Shown here one piece after another: positions 1-12,230 of a stretch of 64,000 nt of DNA. The notes under the pieces are model-generated. The model worked only from the letters and a program-made list of their open reading frames with translations. It was not told where the DNA came from and ran no database searches. How positions within the stretch are numbered: position 1 is the first letter of the stretch; every line of letters starts with the position of its first letter. This DNA is from Phaeoceros laevis (Eukaryota; Anthocerotophyta; Anthocerotopsida; Notothyladales). The translations under genes and the position numbers were made by a program. The stretch covers positions 57,125-121,124 of the forward strand of contig JBNGIQ010008768.1 of assembly GCA_049999765.1 (NCBI GenBank). The letters are read 5' to 3'.

Positions 1-3000
1 GAAAAGACTCTCAATTAACCATCTACACTCACTGTGGTCATAAGCAGCATGTTAAATGAAGCGTATGTTTGGCGTTAAAACTCACCTTTTGATCGTGAAA
101 AGAAGCGCAGCATTAATCGAAGGGTTTCTTTTCCGAACAGAGGCACAATGTGGGCATAAAATTGGTCATGTGCAACATTAAAAGCAACTTCACATAAAAG
201 CTTCTTTTTTTAGTGATACATGGCTCTTTTTACTTACACTAAAGATTTTATATTTTGCTCAATTCTTTTCCCCCGAAGTTATCTGCCATGGCTAGCTAAC
301 CTATACTAGCTATCTGCTAGTAAGGCTAGACCTTCCGTATCACGTTGTCCCCTGCCAGGGTCAAGCCCTCTTCCTCAATTGAATTGCTTCTCCTCCAAAT
401 GCTTGGGAGCTTGCACCACTTTGTGCAGCTTCCTCACCGTGTGCTCTAAGTGGGCTTCCTCTGCCTCACTCATGAGCTTTCTTCGCCTCACTCATGAAAG
501 CCTTCATGAGCCCTCGAAGTCATCAAAAGTATACCCTTGAACCACAAGAAGTAATGGATTCACTTAGTCACTTGCATGTAACTTGGACCAAATCTTTTCA
601 TTTTTTTCAGGCTCTTAGTATGATATGCTCAACTCGTGTATTGTGCTTGTACTTTTAGCATTATATTACACTAAAATTCTTTTCTTGTTCTTCTTCTTGA
701 GTGTTCCAAAACTTAGGGGAAACTTTTACCTTAATTTCAAAGCTATTGACTACTATATATATTTTTGGTTATGTGACATATCTCTTTACTCTTTATGTTT
801 TCCTTTGCTCTACTGCATTTTTTTTTGCGCATGATTTCAATTCACGTCTGTAATTATGTTTTTTATTCACGTTGTGAGTCATAGTCTCACTACTACATTA
901 GCTTAATGATAAATAAAGGAATATATAAATAAGGAAGGAAGGATTGAAATCAGTCACAAATGAGAATGCGGAAGTGACGTATTCAGTGACTTCAGTCAAC
1001 CTAAGCTATACTAGAAGAAGGGGGTGACCCGGTGAAAGCATATGACGTACACTTATCCGCGAGGCTTGCTTGGGCCGGCACGGGCCTGCCACGGGACGTC
1101 CACGAGCGGCAACATTATTTACCATCCTGGACTCTCCCTGTGGAGCCACTAGCACGCTACTGTAGGTACGTGAATCGTGATGCAGGTTCTTAAGCCCGCG
1201 TCTATATCCGTCCTGCGGCTACCTAGTCCAGCTACTGCTAGTGGCGCACCGACGACGAAGAGGCACCACCGACGGATGCCTCTGCCCGCCTGCCTTCCTG
1301 TTCGTGTCGACGGGACGGGCGTCACATACATAGAGACGATTCCACCAACAATATCTAATTTGTACGCAGGCGGGCCCTTTTGCCCAGAAAGGCTCATCTG
1401 GGGCTCGACAGCTGGCCGGAAGGTGGGCTCATCAAACAGCGTCCAGTGTGCTCGTAACTGCGCATGTGAAAGAAGAACAGAAATAACAGGAATTCCGGAA
1501 TTCCGGTCGATATTTGTTTTTTGGGGTTTCGGTAAATGATAAAATCCGCTCCGGTTAACGCTTTGACTTTGTGGTTCTCCAGGTAATAAATAGACAAGCT
1601 GGGCTCGGCTGGGCTCGGGGCTTTTTGGAGGGTCATCAGAATGTGTGAATCCCGGTCTGAATATTCGTGCTGGCACCCGCGATTCTCTCGCTTGCAAGCT
1701 GCGTAACCGCAGTTTCCGGCTTACGGGAGGCGCATTATGTAGTATGTACATTTGGCCTCCCATTTCTTCCCCTTTTTTTTGTCTCCCAAGTGCTGCGAAG
1801 TGGTGCACCGCCAAAGAGTAGTACGCGTCTCTCGGTGCGAGGGAGGGAGCATGTGCCGACGCGGTGTCCCACGAGCAAAGCTCTCTACTTACCTCGCAAT
1901 CCAGGGACGGGCCCGGGCCGCATTAATTAACAAAACCCTAATTTCAGAAACCGACGTCGGCACGGCATTATTCCTGCCTGCCTTGCTGATTATTTTAGAG
2001 GTGTCGCCTCCGCCTCCTCGGAGACTGCCGCCTGGCTGCCCGTGCTTGCTCGGAATCTTGGGCTTGGCCTAGTTAGGCCCTTGTTTTTCTCCCTTTTGTC
2101 CCTGCCCACGCGGATCTCTTACACGGTGCCAAATCGGAATTAGGTTTTCCAGCCATCCGGCGAGGATGGATGGAAATGGTATGACATGACATGTCACCCC
2201 ATGACATGACAAGACATGTGGTGGTCTGTGTCTGCCTGCAAGCAACAGGCTGGTTCAGACCACAGGAGCTTGCAAGCTCGATCAGAGACAAGACTTTTCC
2301 ACGAGGGCTGGACTGTGGGTAAGTTGGGCGCTAAAAGAAGACAAAAACCGGTGTCAGACGATCAGCGTAGAGTGTGAGCATGTCAGGTACCCTCATGCGT
2401 ACCTCTGTTGCCAGGCGTCGCTCAGACTTGACTGGATGCTCGTCAAGTGGGCCAAACTGACCGGCTCCGCTCCCCATTTGAATTGTCAATAATCTACTGA
2501 TGGAAGGAATTCCAAGGCAAGCCAAATTATTGGCTCATTCAATGCGCTCTGCAATGCCCTTTCTCTCTCTCTCTCGCTCCGTCTCTGTGGATGCTAGCAA
2601 GGGAGCTGAAACAATGTAGAATCTACGTATATAGTTGGATTGGGACAATTGGGTCATATGGGACCGGACGGCAACAAGAACGGAGGGGCCCCAAATCCTC
2701 ATGCAACTTTTTCTAAGTATCTTGATCAGAACCCGTTACTAGCCGGCCGGCCTCGGGTGCCGAGCCTCCACCTACACCCCCCAACTGAACTGCCACGAAA
2801 GCCAAGCCAGCCCCCGTTGGCTTGCGCAAAAGCCTTTCTTGCCACATGTGGAAGACACCTTGTGGCAAGTGCCCCTGCTTTTACAAATACCTCCTCTGCC
2901 CTGGCATGTCGCTTCTACCAGCTCACCTCCAGTTGGCACGTACCGACCTGCTTAGGCAACGCATGTCGTCACACCTTGGAAGGTAGTCAACGTATGATGA

Positions 3001-3241
3001 TCCATGCTTCTGTGAGCTACCTTACACAAGAATTCTTCGATCCAGCATGCTGTAGATGGTGCCACTTGTCATCAGGACTCCTCCGAGCAGCAACCCAACC
3101 AGTTCAGTTTCCAAGACAAACAACCCTCATGGTAGACTAACTCCATAGACTAAGAAAGTCACAGAAACGTGATGCTGCTAGCTACAGATAATAGATAGAC
3201 AGTCTAACTGCCCACCGTCCAGGACTTAACCTTGCTTGACC
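1..3241. other. Intergenic region, no recognised gene
   Basis: The first 1000 bases are AT-rich and hold only short low-complexity reading frames. From about 1050 to 2100 the composition becomes GC-richer and open frames of up to 221 codons occur on both strands (for example 1149-1814 minus and 1177-1539 plus), but they overlap each other, show no recognisable domain and have no family-like residue pattern. A frame at 2640-3140 plus is also unconvincing. Small structures present are a perfect 16-base palindrome at 1489-1504, repeats of the ATGACATGAC type near 2180-2220 and a short CT run at about 2562-2575. The right end probably includes the 3' untranslated region of the phosphatidylinositol synthase gene. 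Confidence 0.6.
1489..1504. repeat. Perfect 16-base palindrome (two GGAATTCC units)
   Basis: GGAATTCCGGAATTCC reads identically on both strands. It is two tandem copies of the 8-base self-complementary unit GGAATTCC. No gene is associated with it. Confidence 0.9.
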
Positions 3242-3937
3242 TTAAGGGCTCTTTCCACGTTTTTGCAAATCATACAGCACACAGATGTCTGCCGCATTTT
3301 TCATCTGCACCACGTTCACAAACTGCTTGATGATGCAGCCTGGAAGTGCCAACAAGCCTATCAGCACCAGTGGTGATCTCCGATCGATTCCATCTGCAAC
3401 TGCGCGGAAAACATCTCCAGAACCCTCATTCGCTAGCAGGAAGAGAACCAGGTAGACTACTTCTGCACCTACACAGCAGTACCCCATAAACATCCGGTGC
3501 TGGTAGTAAGCTCTCAGCAGGAAACTGCTGCTGTCCCCCACATCCTTGTGGCTTGTCTTGCTTGATAAGAATGTGCTGTACATCTGCAACCAGTGGCTGG
3601 CAATATCCAGCGCCAGCAGACCAAGAAAGAGCAGGAAGAAGTTTCGGTAGAGCTGAGACAGCACCACCAGCAGTGCAGCTGTGCTCACCCTATCCGTCAC
3701 CATGTCTAAGACGGCTCCGAATGTAGAAGTCTGGTCCAGCATGCGGGCAAACCTCCCGTCCAGTTCGTCACAGATGAAGCTTATCAGATACAGCCATGCA
3801 AATAGCCGCTTGTTGGTGAAGCAGACTGCAAAACCCACAATGTTCGCTAAAACCCTCGCATACCCGATCAGATTTGGCACATACAGGTAGATCGGCCAGC
3901 TCCTGGTGGACTTCACCTCTCTCTTTGAATTTGCCAT
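3242..3937 (-). CDS. PIS1: Phosphatidylinositol synthase (CDP-diacylglycerol--inositol 3-phosphatidyltransferase)
   Basis: Makes phosphatidylinositol from CDP-diacylglycerol and myo-inositol in the endoplasmic reticulum membrane. The protein has the complete CDP-alcohol phosphotransferase signature D-x2-D-G-x2-A-R-x8-G-x3-D-x3-D, seen as DELDGRFAR followed by GAVLDMVTD, plus the plant PIS hallmarks ALDIASHWLQMYSTF, SHKDV and a C-terminal KNAADICVLYD. Hydrophobic segments typical of the family follow. I chose the ATG at 3937-3935 (context GGCCCATGGC), giving 231 codons, close to the roughly 227 residues of Arabidopsis PIS1; the frame stays open upstream to about 4087 but that extension has no ATG at its start and no family similarity. 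The coding region is uninterrupted, whereas flowering-plant homologues are split by introns. It is divergent from the TMEM230-like gene. Confidence 0.95.
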   Translation of the reverse strand: MANSKREVKSTRSWPIYLYVPNLIGYARVLANIVGFAVCFTNKRLFAWLYLISFICDELDGRFARMLDQTSTFGAVLDMVTDRVSTAALLVVLSQLYRNFFLLFLGLLALDIASHWLQMYSTFLSSKTSHKDVGDSSSFLLRAYYQHRMFMGYCCVGAEVVYLVLFLLANEGSGDVFRAVADGIDRRSPLVLIGLLALPGCIIKQFVNVVQMKNAADICVLYDLQKRGKSP

Positions 3938-4707
3938 GGGCCGACTGATTGATGACTTGCCTTCTTCTGCCAAGAGAGTCCCAGGGCTTGGGGAGAGGGT
4001 AAACAGCGTAATGCGACACCCCCACTCTCTGCGCGGGTTGTGGCGAGAGCTCTCCAACACATACAAAAAAGGCGTAAAGCCAATCAATCCACCTGTAAGT
4101 GAATCAAGTCACCAGTATCTTGTCCACTCCACGGTTGGCGTGGCCTGTCCAAATTTGTCTCACAACACAAAAGAAGCCTAAGAACCCTGACCAGATTAGA
4201 GCTGCTCCAGCAAAACAAAGCTGCCGCGGGTCTGCGTCACCAGTGACTTAATTTACACCCTATGATCTTCTGCACATCTTCAATTGTCCACTACAGCCTC
4301 TGTAAAATTTGCCCCTGCGACATCAGCATCTGCAAACGGCAGCTTCAATCCGTGAGCCGAATTGCACACATAAACGTACGATGCGATAGTGCACCACATG
4401 AGATGAAGTTCCATTGATGCGAGATCCACTCATGACGGCATTGCTGAAATAGCTGCAAAACAAAAAGCCAAGACGTCAGAAACATCCAGGGCTGACCTGA
4501 CGAGCAGTACAGTTTCGCATCTCGGAACCTCGGAAAAGAACCCGCCCCCGGGCCGCTGCATTTCCTGAATTGTTCGTCTAATAATTAACTCAAAAGGGAC
4601 GAAACAAACCTCTAGGGCTGCTGTTCTCCAGTGTCAAGGTTGCATTCCGCCTTCGATAGTAGTGGCTACCCAGACTCCCAGAGCCTAGTCAAGACCAGTT
4701 AGAGCAG
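3938..4707. promoter_or_regulatory. Divergent intergenic region between PIS and TMEM230-like genes
   Basis: These 770 bases separate two start codons that point away from each other, so they must hold both promoters and 5' untranslated regions. I see no further gene, no clear TATA box and no repeat. Assignment as regulatory is inferred from gene order only. Confidence 0.5.
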
Positions 4708-5171
4708 ATGGATGAGCGAGTGAACATCCGGTACTCGACCTTGAGCAAGGATGACTATGAGGAGGTTCGTCAGCCGTGGCCGAATAGGGCTGAAGCACAG
4801 AAAGATTTGCGCTTCAATTATGTGCCACGGGACATGGTTCCCTGGAAGTCCATTGCACTGGCTCTATTTCTGCTAGCCATGGGCTCTCTTTTGCTCGTGG
4901 TATCCCACCTTCTGTTCTCAAACCACATGAAAGGGGAAGACTCTCAGGCTTACACTTTTCTCATCTTAGGGATGCTCCTTTTCCTACCAGGTGAGCTTCT
5001 GCTGCTACGAAAGATTTGTTTGTAGGCTACCTCGGAACCTGCTCACTGATGACACTCTCTCAGACTACTGATGGCTGTTTGCGTCACGCAGGCTTCTACG
5101 AGACCAGAATAGCTTATTACTCATGGCGCGGGTGCAAGGGGTACACCTTCTCTCGAATTCCTGTTCATTAG
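4708..5171 (+). CDS. TMEM230-like two-helix membrane protein
   Basis: Exon 1 is 4708-4990 and exon 2 is 5092-5171; the join restores a codon for glycine in LPGFYETRIAYYSW. The product is about 120 residues with two hydrophobic segments (roughly residues 47-70 and 78-95) and the conserved end of the TMEM230/DUF872 family: FLPG, then R-I-A-Y-Y and a Gly-Tyr pair ahead of an IP. In animals TMEM230 is found on secretory and recycling vesicles; the plant members are poorly characterised, so a vesicle-trafficking role is inference. The intron (4991-5091) is GT..AG and 101 bases. The start ATG is the first in the frame and gives the acidic, tyrosine-containing cytosolic N terminus expected for the family. 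Confidence 0.9.
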
Positions 5172-5944
5172 ACGAACTTGAAACCCTGCATTTGCAATCT
5201 ACATATGCAATGAGATGTGGCATCTCTTATTCTTTTCATTATGCTGCCTTCTAGTGGTATTCAACGGTGACCAAGGTATCATCTCAGAGAAAGGGCCCAG
5301 ACAGTCTCATGTGTTGTAACTGGCACTTGATCATCCAAGGGACCTCCTAAATGTTGTACATATCTCCCATGGCCTCTTAGCTTGCCTTCGCACGGCCTGC
5401 CAAGCAGTGAGGTGACAGCAAACATCTCCCTGTGCACGGAACGTGACATCTGGGACACAACAGCTATGGGACTCAACAAGGTTCCACCATCTCTAATCAG
5501 GCATCATCTCATCTAGAGGTCGCGGCCAGACATGCCGCCGTCCCCTTTTCCTTACGAACCTGAAGGGTGTAACATGCGATACTGGTGAGGAGGGTGCTAA
5601 GTGGAAAGGACTACTGCCGGAAGTGGACCGCATAAAGCGCTCTCAAGGTCGATGCACTCACGAGATTCACTCGGAACCAGTGATAACTGTGTTTTTCTCA
5701 CTCCTCGCTTCGGCTTGCCACGTTCTGGCGCCAGCTTGGAAGTCTCGACATCCTTTGGCTCCTTGTCAGCATTGCTGGCAGCATATCAGAATTGTGGCAG
5801 ACTTCGCCGCATAGTGAGGCTTGCTGAGGGTTGGTGATGCGGCTTTTGGCACATCAGTTTTGCAAGGCTGGTTGGTTTTTGTTGGCAGAGAGGAGAAATT
5901 TACGGTTGTGTCTGCAGACCACGTGAGCTGCTTCTCAGGCCAGC
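5172..5944. other. Intergenic region between TMEM230-like and ETFB genes
   Basis: The genes on either side run in the same direction. The stretch contains only short overlapping frames without domain similarity. It should hold the TMEM230-like 3' end and the ETFB promoter and leader. No repeat or RNA gene is apparent. Confidence 0.5.
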
Positions 5945-7150
5945 ATGAAGATACTGGTGGCAGTAAAGCGCGTCATCGACTATGCGGTGAAGATACGAGT
6001 GAAGAGTGACAAGGTGCTTATGCTCTAAGATTGTCCTGACACTTGTTTTGCCGCAATTTGTCTGAGGTGCGAAAAATTTGATGGCGATGTGCTGTGATCC
6101 GGCAGACTGGTGTGGAGACGACGAATGTAAAGATGTCAATGAATCCCTTTGATGAGATTGCGGTAGAAGAAGCCCTTCGTCTCAGGGAAGCTGGCAAGGC
6201 TTCGGAAGTGGTGGTTGTGAGCATGGGAGGTGCTCAATGTGCTGAGACACTGCGCACAGGCCTTGCTATGGGAGCTGACCGTGCCATTCACGTGTTAACG
6301 GATGCAGCTTTGTTCCCTTTAATAGTAGCTCGACTTCTGAGGGCAGTGGTCAAAAGGGAAGAACCGAAGATTTTGCTCCTGGGGAAGCAGGTCGTATCTT
6401 ACTAAAAACTTCTCGCCTGCCATGTATTGACCTTCCAACCTCCTCCTTTCTTGTATGGCAGCATGCCTTGCATCAGTATTTCGTTGCCAACATTGCGCCT
6501 TTCAGTGGTTTTGATGTTGTCACAGGCGATAGATGATGATTTTCACCAGACAGGGCAGATGGCAGCTGGCTTACTGAGATGGCCCCAAGCTATTGCTGCT
6601 TCTAAGGTACCTAGATTCTTTGAGCCTGTGGATTGTTGGAAAGCCATATGTGAGTTTTACAGGTATTACTAACTCCGAAACATGCTTGCTACATGTAGCT
6701 CTATCTCTATCTAACACGAAGCTCTTCCCCACAGGTGACTCTGAATGACGAGGGCACGCATGTGACTGTTGACAGGGAGGTGGATGTAGGGATAGAGACA
6801 TTGCGGCTTAAGCTTCCTGCTGTGATCACGTAAGCTGCTAGCGAAGTGCTGCCTGTTTCTGCTCTCTGGAATGTACCGATGTGTAGACCCAGCACTTACT
6901 AATCCTGTGGCCCTGGAACTGTAGAACCGATTTACGCCTCAATCAGCCTCGATATGCAACACTTCCAAATATAATGAAGGCTAAAAAGAAACCCATCACG
7001 AAGTTCACTCCGGAGGAACTAGAGGTCAGTGTTGAGTCGGACCTGGAAATCTTAGAAGTTGTGGAACCACCAAAGAGAAAACCAGGAGTGATGGTGTCCT
7101 CTGTAGACGAGCTATTGGATAAGCTCAGGAATGAGGCTAAAGTTCTTTGA
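5945..7150 (+). CDS. ETFB: Electron transfer flavoprotein beta subunit (mitochondrial)
   Basis: With ETF alpha this subunit forms the FAD-containing carrier that passes electrons from matrix dehydrogenases (branched-chain amino acid and phytanoyl breakdown in plants) to ETF:ubiquinone oxidoreductase. Five exons join in frame: 5945-6013, 6106-6390, 6526-6606, 6735-6829 and 6925-7150, giving 251 residues, the same length as Arabidopsis ETFB. The start MKILVAVKRVIDYAVKIRV, the block MSMNPFDEIAVEEALRL, the GLAMGADRAIHV segment and the nucleotide-contact region (DDDFHQTGQMAAGLL) are all present. The C terminus carries PPKRKPGVMVSSVDELLDKL, the region that wraps onto the alpha subunit. As usual for ETF beta there is no long cleavable presequence. 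All five exons have consensus borders and nothing looks disrupted. Confidence 0.97.
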
Positions 7151-9188
7151 CAGTCCCAGTTCCAGTTATGCCCCGCTTGATGGTTACAGTATACCAGTAC
7201 CTGGTAGTAGCTTTTGGGGCGCAATGGAGCCGTGTGGTGGAAGCGACTGACCAGGGCATCCTTAGGCCGGTAGCAAGTCAGAAAGAATATACGTACCGTG
7301 ACACATTTGTCAGACTCTCCCCCCTAAGCATTAGTAAAGCAGTATGGAAGGAGTCCGAAGGACGCAATTGGCGAATTTATTTCTTGTGTTTGACGGAGTA
7401 CTGTGGCGGGAGACGAGGACCAAGTCTCACCACAGCGCGTTGCTGTTGTGATGCTTGGGACGTGGTTCTAGAATAAGGGTTGCAGACTACGAAGCGCTTC
7501 GTCATCTCCACCTAATATGTACCCGACAGTTTAGGTCTGCATTGGCATTTGCGCTTTTGATCTGATTAACTAATCAGCTATTTATGTGATATTCGTATGC
7601 CTTATCATCAAAGGTGCATCCCTGAGTCTGTATCTTTACTTTACACGTTTTATTTTTTTCTCCAATAGTAAAAAAGGCGGAATAGGTTCCTTTTAATTGT
7701 TTTATGTAGCATTGGTACTCATTGAGTAGTGTGCGAGCCGGGTAGCCCAAGTGGCGAGGGGGTTGTTGTAGTAGTCACCAACAGGTCATGTTCCACGAGT
7801 AGTGAGAAAAATTATACTTAAATTTTCCATATTTTTATAGGATACGTATAAACGAACGTAACATATGTTCGTAAAAACGCATTATGGAAGGGTCCGTAAC
7901 GCGTTTTTGTGCAACTTTGCTTTCCAGTAGAAGACTCAATCATTCAAAAGTCTCGGAAGAGGTGGATTGCAATCATTACACANNNNNNNNNNNNNNNNNN
8001 NNNNNNNNNNNNNNNNNNNNNNNNNNNNNNNNNNNNNNNNNNNNNNNNNNNNNNNNNNNNNNNNNNNNNNNNNNNNNNNNNNTTAAATTTTTATAAGAGT
8101 AGGTAATGCAAAGCTAATAATAGAAAATCTCTCCTTAATCTTTTCCACTTCTAAAATAGCTTGTCACATAGAGGTGATGTCGAGATAAGGGATGCTCCCA
8201 TGATGAATGTTGGGTTATAACCTCTACTTTACCCTATTTGTATTTGAGTGCACCAACTTTGACTTACCTTTCCTTTCTTTTGCCGGGACCAGAAAATGCA
8301 CAAGCTAAGGAAAGGCATAACAAAGGTAAAAAAGTGTAGCAATAGTGCCTCCACAAATTGATACACACTGATTTGCGGAAGCTATGTGTATCTTATGTAT
8401 GATGGGCTACTCCGCATTGGAATTGAACATCCCCTAAGTATCATTCCCGCGACAACATGGAGCCCCCAATCCGGGACTCAATCCTAGCCTATAGAACAAG
8501 GACAAGAAAGCATCTTCATAATTAATCATAGTCTATGTAGTAACAAACATCTTCAAGTTATAGGGTTGATGATGAAAAATTTAAGAACGGTTTAGAGGAA
8601 GGGTTAAGGTTGATTAGAGGGAGTTTTAGATAAGTGGTGGTGGGGTGGGGTTGCAAGTTGCTTCTTACAAAGGCAGCCGGAGCACTGGGATTCAAGTGTG
8701 GAGGGCATTCCACACACCACGGGGTCGTCTCGCATCTCTCTAGAGGCTCTCGTAACCTTCCACCGTGACCACTGGGCGTGGGCAAGTCTAATCGGGCGCT
8801 CCGTGCTGCACCTCTCTCCCATCTCTTTCTACGAGCCTACTTCTTGCTACCCATTTGCTAGGCCCCTATCGCCCTGCACGCTTGCTCCGCGTCCCCTCCC
8901 CAGGTTCATCGGCCCAGGATCGTCTTTGTGTCTGGGGAGCTCCCGGGTTCCTCTCCGCGCCGTTGCCGATTCTAGCGTTGCGTGTGGACTGGAGGCAGGG
9001 AGAGAATGGTGTAACAGGCTGGAGCATGGCGCTACAAATGCGGGATTACCACCTTCGCGTTCACCTCACTTCTCTGTCTGAGGCGAAATTCGCCATAGAC
9101 GCCGGTCCTACGGGCAGGACTTGAAGAAGCAGGGTGGTGGAGGAGGAAGGAAAGGGCCTTGATCCACGCAGGCTGCTGGGATCTGAGG
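7151..9188. other. Intergenic region with a 100-N gap
   Basis: From 7151 to about 8560 the DNA is AT-rich with no coding signal; from about 8600 it turns GC-rich toward the RING gene and probably includes its promoter and leader. Frames at 8698-9081 and 8855-9124 overlap one another and lack any recognisable domain. Confidence 0.5.
7983..8082. other. Assembly gap, 100 N
   Basis: Exactly 100 N, the conventional filler for a gap of unknown size. It lies in AT-rich intergenic DNA. Confidence 0.99.
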
Positions 9189-12100
9189 ATGGGATCCGGC
9201 AGCAGCCGCGAGGTGCAGTACTCTGAAGGCAGGGAGAGGGACAGGGAGCGGGAGCATGGGTGGAGCAGGGAGGGCGCGGGGGGAGCCGAGTCCTACGGCC
9301 ACGGCCACGGCCACGGCCACCGGCCCTATCACCGCAGCAGCGAGGTGTTGGTTCTTGTCTTCTTGCAGCTTTGTTTCTGGCCTCTGCTACCTGGTCGCCG
9401 GACCCGATTTCTTGAGACTTGCAAGTTGCCCAGGGACAGCAAGCTCGGCAGCTGACACCAGGATTGTTTAGCTTGAGCCGTGCGGATGTGGAGGAAAATT
9501 GCGATGTGAGTGGGAGGTCTGGGGATGGTGGGAGCCTGGCTTTCTTGTCTTAGCCTTACTTTGCCCCCACCCTGATGGTGGCTTATGCGCATCACGCTGA
9601 GCCGTCGAAGGTGTGCATTTTTTGCGCCTTTGGCAGAGACGGTTTGTTTCTTTCCCGGTTGTTCGGCCGTGGGCTTGCAGATCTCTCGGGCGGTGCTTTT
9701 TCCCGACTGCTCTTGCTGTGTCTCTTTCACTTGGGACGCCTGCTTGTCGACCTAGTTGTGTTGTGGGCACTTGGACTGTGTCTCTGCATGTGTTGTCTCA
9801 GTATGAGGGGAGGCGTGTCTAATTCTTGAGCTGCTGGTGCGCCTTTGAGATTTTAATCACAGAGATCTCTGAATTGGATGGCTAAATGTTAGTAGGCTAG
9901 GGCTACTCCTCCACTCACCTTACCCATTTGTTTTAGTAGCTCTGTGGGAGAGACGCTGCCTGGGTGCTCTTTTTGGCAATCTTTAATTTGCAGTTGTTCA
10001 GTGGCTAACTACAGCGATGGTCGTCTTGTTCCACCCAGAATTCAAATGGCCAGGATAGGTCAAGATCAAATCGAGGCCGAACAGGGAGGCCGAGTAGCTA
10101 TGGTGAGAGGTATCCAGAAGCTGCCGTACTCTCTGGCAGCGCCTCTGGAAGAGGAAACAACGCTGTTAAACCTTTGGTAGTGGATGCTGAGCTGACTTCC
10201 ATCGAGGTTGGAAGAGCTCACCAGGTTATCCCTCTTCGTTCGATGGATCATGGAAGTGGCAGCTCCTTGGCTCCAACCCAGCTTGTTGCAGTATCTACTA
10301 CAACCCAGCTTGTTACTGGTGGTGACAGTATTGCAGGTGCAAGGAGACTATCAGAGGCTGTGTTCATTGAACCTCCTGTGAGCAGTCATGCTACCAGTGG
10401 GTCCACCAGTAGCAGCAGCAGCAGGAACAGTGATACACCCATGTCCAGCAGGCGGCCTGTGATTTTTGATGATCATGGAAGCGCAGGACGGGGACATATT
10501 GAGCTAGCAGCATCTGAAGATAGTGTGAGATTTGAGGGGGTTTTTGTGAATGCTGCAGTAGGAGATGGCAGGCAGGTTTATGATGATGATAGCCTGCAAG
10601 CAGCGTGTGAGACAAATTCTAGGCGTCACCGCGTGAATGAGATGCAGGAGCGGTTGAGAAGATATGCTGGCCTACCTCCTTCTATGGATATCCAGGATTT
10701 GGAAAGGAGGGGCATACTGTCTGCCGAATCTGATCTGGGAGTGCAGAGACGAAGAATGGAGGTCATGTCAGGTGGTCTGGAGGATGTTGGAGCAACTGGG
10801 GGAGCTTCAGCAGATAGTGATGCTTTTGACTTGACAGCTTGGTCACCCTCCCTAGGAGCATGGGATGAATCTCCTGGGGTGCGGCTTGAAGGGCGTGCTC
10901 TCTATTCTGAGGAATGGGAGAGTACCGTAACCATCAGAAGGCCTGGTAGTAGCAGCACATCGCAAGCAGGAAGCTCTGAGCAGTCAAATCCAACTCCTGT
11001 TGAACCATCTGGCATATCCCGTGCAGATTCAAGTGGACGTGAGTCACGACGAAATGGTGGCAGGAGGCTCTGGGATGCTTTAACCAGGGCTGCTTCTCAC
11101 CGCCGTTCCAACACGAGTCCCCCAGTGGTTGTGGTGGCCGAAGAGGTTGAAGACTTGGAGCCCTCCACAGACAGATGGGCATTGAGGGAGTGGCGATCTG
11201 CACCTGATGATGAGAGGGACGCGGAAACAGGTGTTGTACAGAGCAGTAGAAGTCTGGATTTGGAGGAACGGAGACGGAGAGTTCGGTCCCAGGTTTGTCC
11301 ACTCCCTTGTTTGGGACCAGTCTGCCTAAATCTGTCTGTCCAGTGTCCCTTGTAGCAGTCTTGGCCTCACAATTATCTCTCGGTTTCTACATGCAGGTCT
11401 GGGCACTGCAGCGGCTGAGCAGTGGACTGGACGGAGTACCTGGTAATGGAACTCCATGTTCTCGAGGTGGGAATCATCATGGCACTCGCTGTTCGTGTGA
11501 ATCACATTCTACTACTGATGATACGAACACTCGGGCCAGTATCTCAAGGATCATTATGCTTGCAGAAGCTCTGTTCGAGGTGAGCCTACTCCACAATGGG
11601 CTTCCAAAAACTTTGGGGTGAGTCTACTCCACACTTTTGGTGCTGACACTGTGCTTGGCACTAACTGCTCTCCACTTGCAGGTCCTAGATGAGATCCATC
11701 GTCAGTCTGTTGCCCTTTCACGATCAGCAACAGTTTCGCTTGGATCCCTTCCAGCTCCAGACACAGTGGTTGACGCCATTCCTATTCGGATACATACGAA
11801 GCCCGAGAGTACAAAGAATATATGCGAGGACGCAGCGCAGTAAGTTTCTCAGCAAGCTCTTTTGCAGGTTTTACAGGACATCTGGAGTTGAGCACACCGT
11901 CGTGACTGTTTCTTCGGTTTGCTGCAGATGCTATATATGCCTTGTCGAGTATGAGGAAGGCGATCGTGTGAGGGTCTTACCATGCCAGCATGAATATCAC
12001 ATGGCGTGTGTGGATAAGTGGTTGAAGGAAATTCATAGGTGAGGAAACCATCCATTTGGTTGTCCTTGTTTTAGCTTTTCGTCCGTTAGGTTCCCAGCTG

Positions 12101-12230
12101 TTTTTTTTTGTTTTTTTGCTTTATCATGACATGTCTCGCCTTTGGCTGCAGAGTATGCCCTTTGTGCCGGGGAAATGTGTGCGAAGGTGCTGGAAACAAC
12201 AGCCGTTCCTCGACTACCTCTGCTGCGTAG
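9189..12230 (+). CDS. RING-H2 E3 ubiquitin ligase with myristoylation-type N terminus
   Basis: Six exons join in frame: 9189-9344, 10039-11292, 11397-11579, 11682-11839, 11928-12038 and 12152-12230, about 646 residues. The N terminus MGSGSS fits the N-myristoylation pattern, suggesting membrane attachment, and is followed by charged residues and an alternating Gly-His run. A long Ser/Arg-rich, probably disordered middle (about residues 55-470) follows. The conserved plant block [20 protein letters not shown] leads to a C-terminal RING-H2: [12 protein letters not shown], then [14 protein letters not shown] and CPLC, with the order C-x2-C, C-x-H-x2-H-x2-C, C-x2-C. It should therefore recruit an E2 and ubiquitinate unknown targets. 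The first intron is long (694 bases); exon 1 is supported by phase and by the N-terminal motif but remains the least certain part. Confidence 0.9.
9294..9330 (+). repeat. Hexanucleotide repeat (GGCCAC) inside RING gene exon 1
   Basis: At least four tandem GGCCAC units encode alternating Gly-His residues (GHGHGHGH). It is a candidate length-variable tract and could bind metal ions, which is inference only. Confidence 0.85.

Noticed and set aside
1149-1814. 221-codon open frame on the minus strand
   Set aside because: It overlaps other frames on both strands in GC-rich DNA, shows no domain or family-like conservation, and no splice or neighbour evidence supports it.
2640-3140. 166-codon open frame on the plus strand
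   Set aside because: Composition is irregular, it has no recognisable motif, and it lies where the 3' region of the phosphatidylinositol synthase gene is expected.
3938-4087. 50-residue N-terminal extension of phosphatidylinositol synthase
   Set aside because: The frame is open but its only upstream start is non-ATG; the ATG at 3937 has good context and gives the family length.
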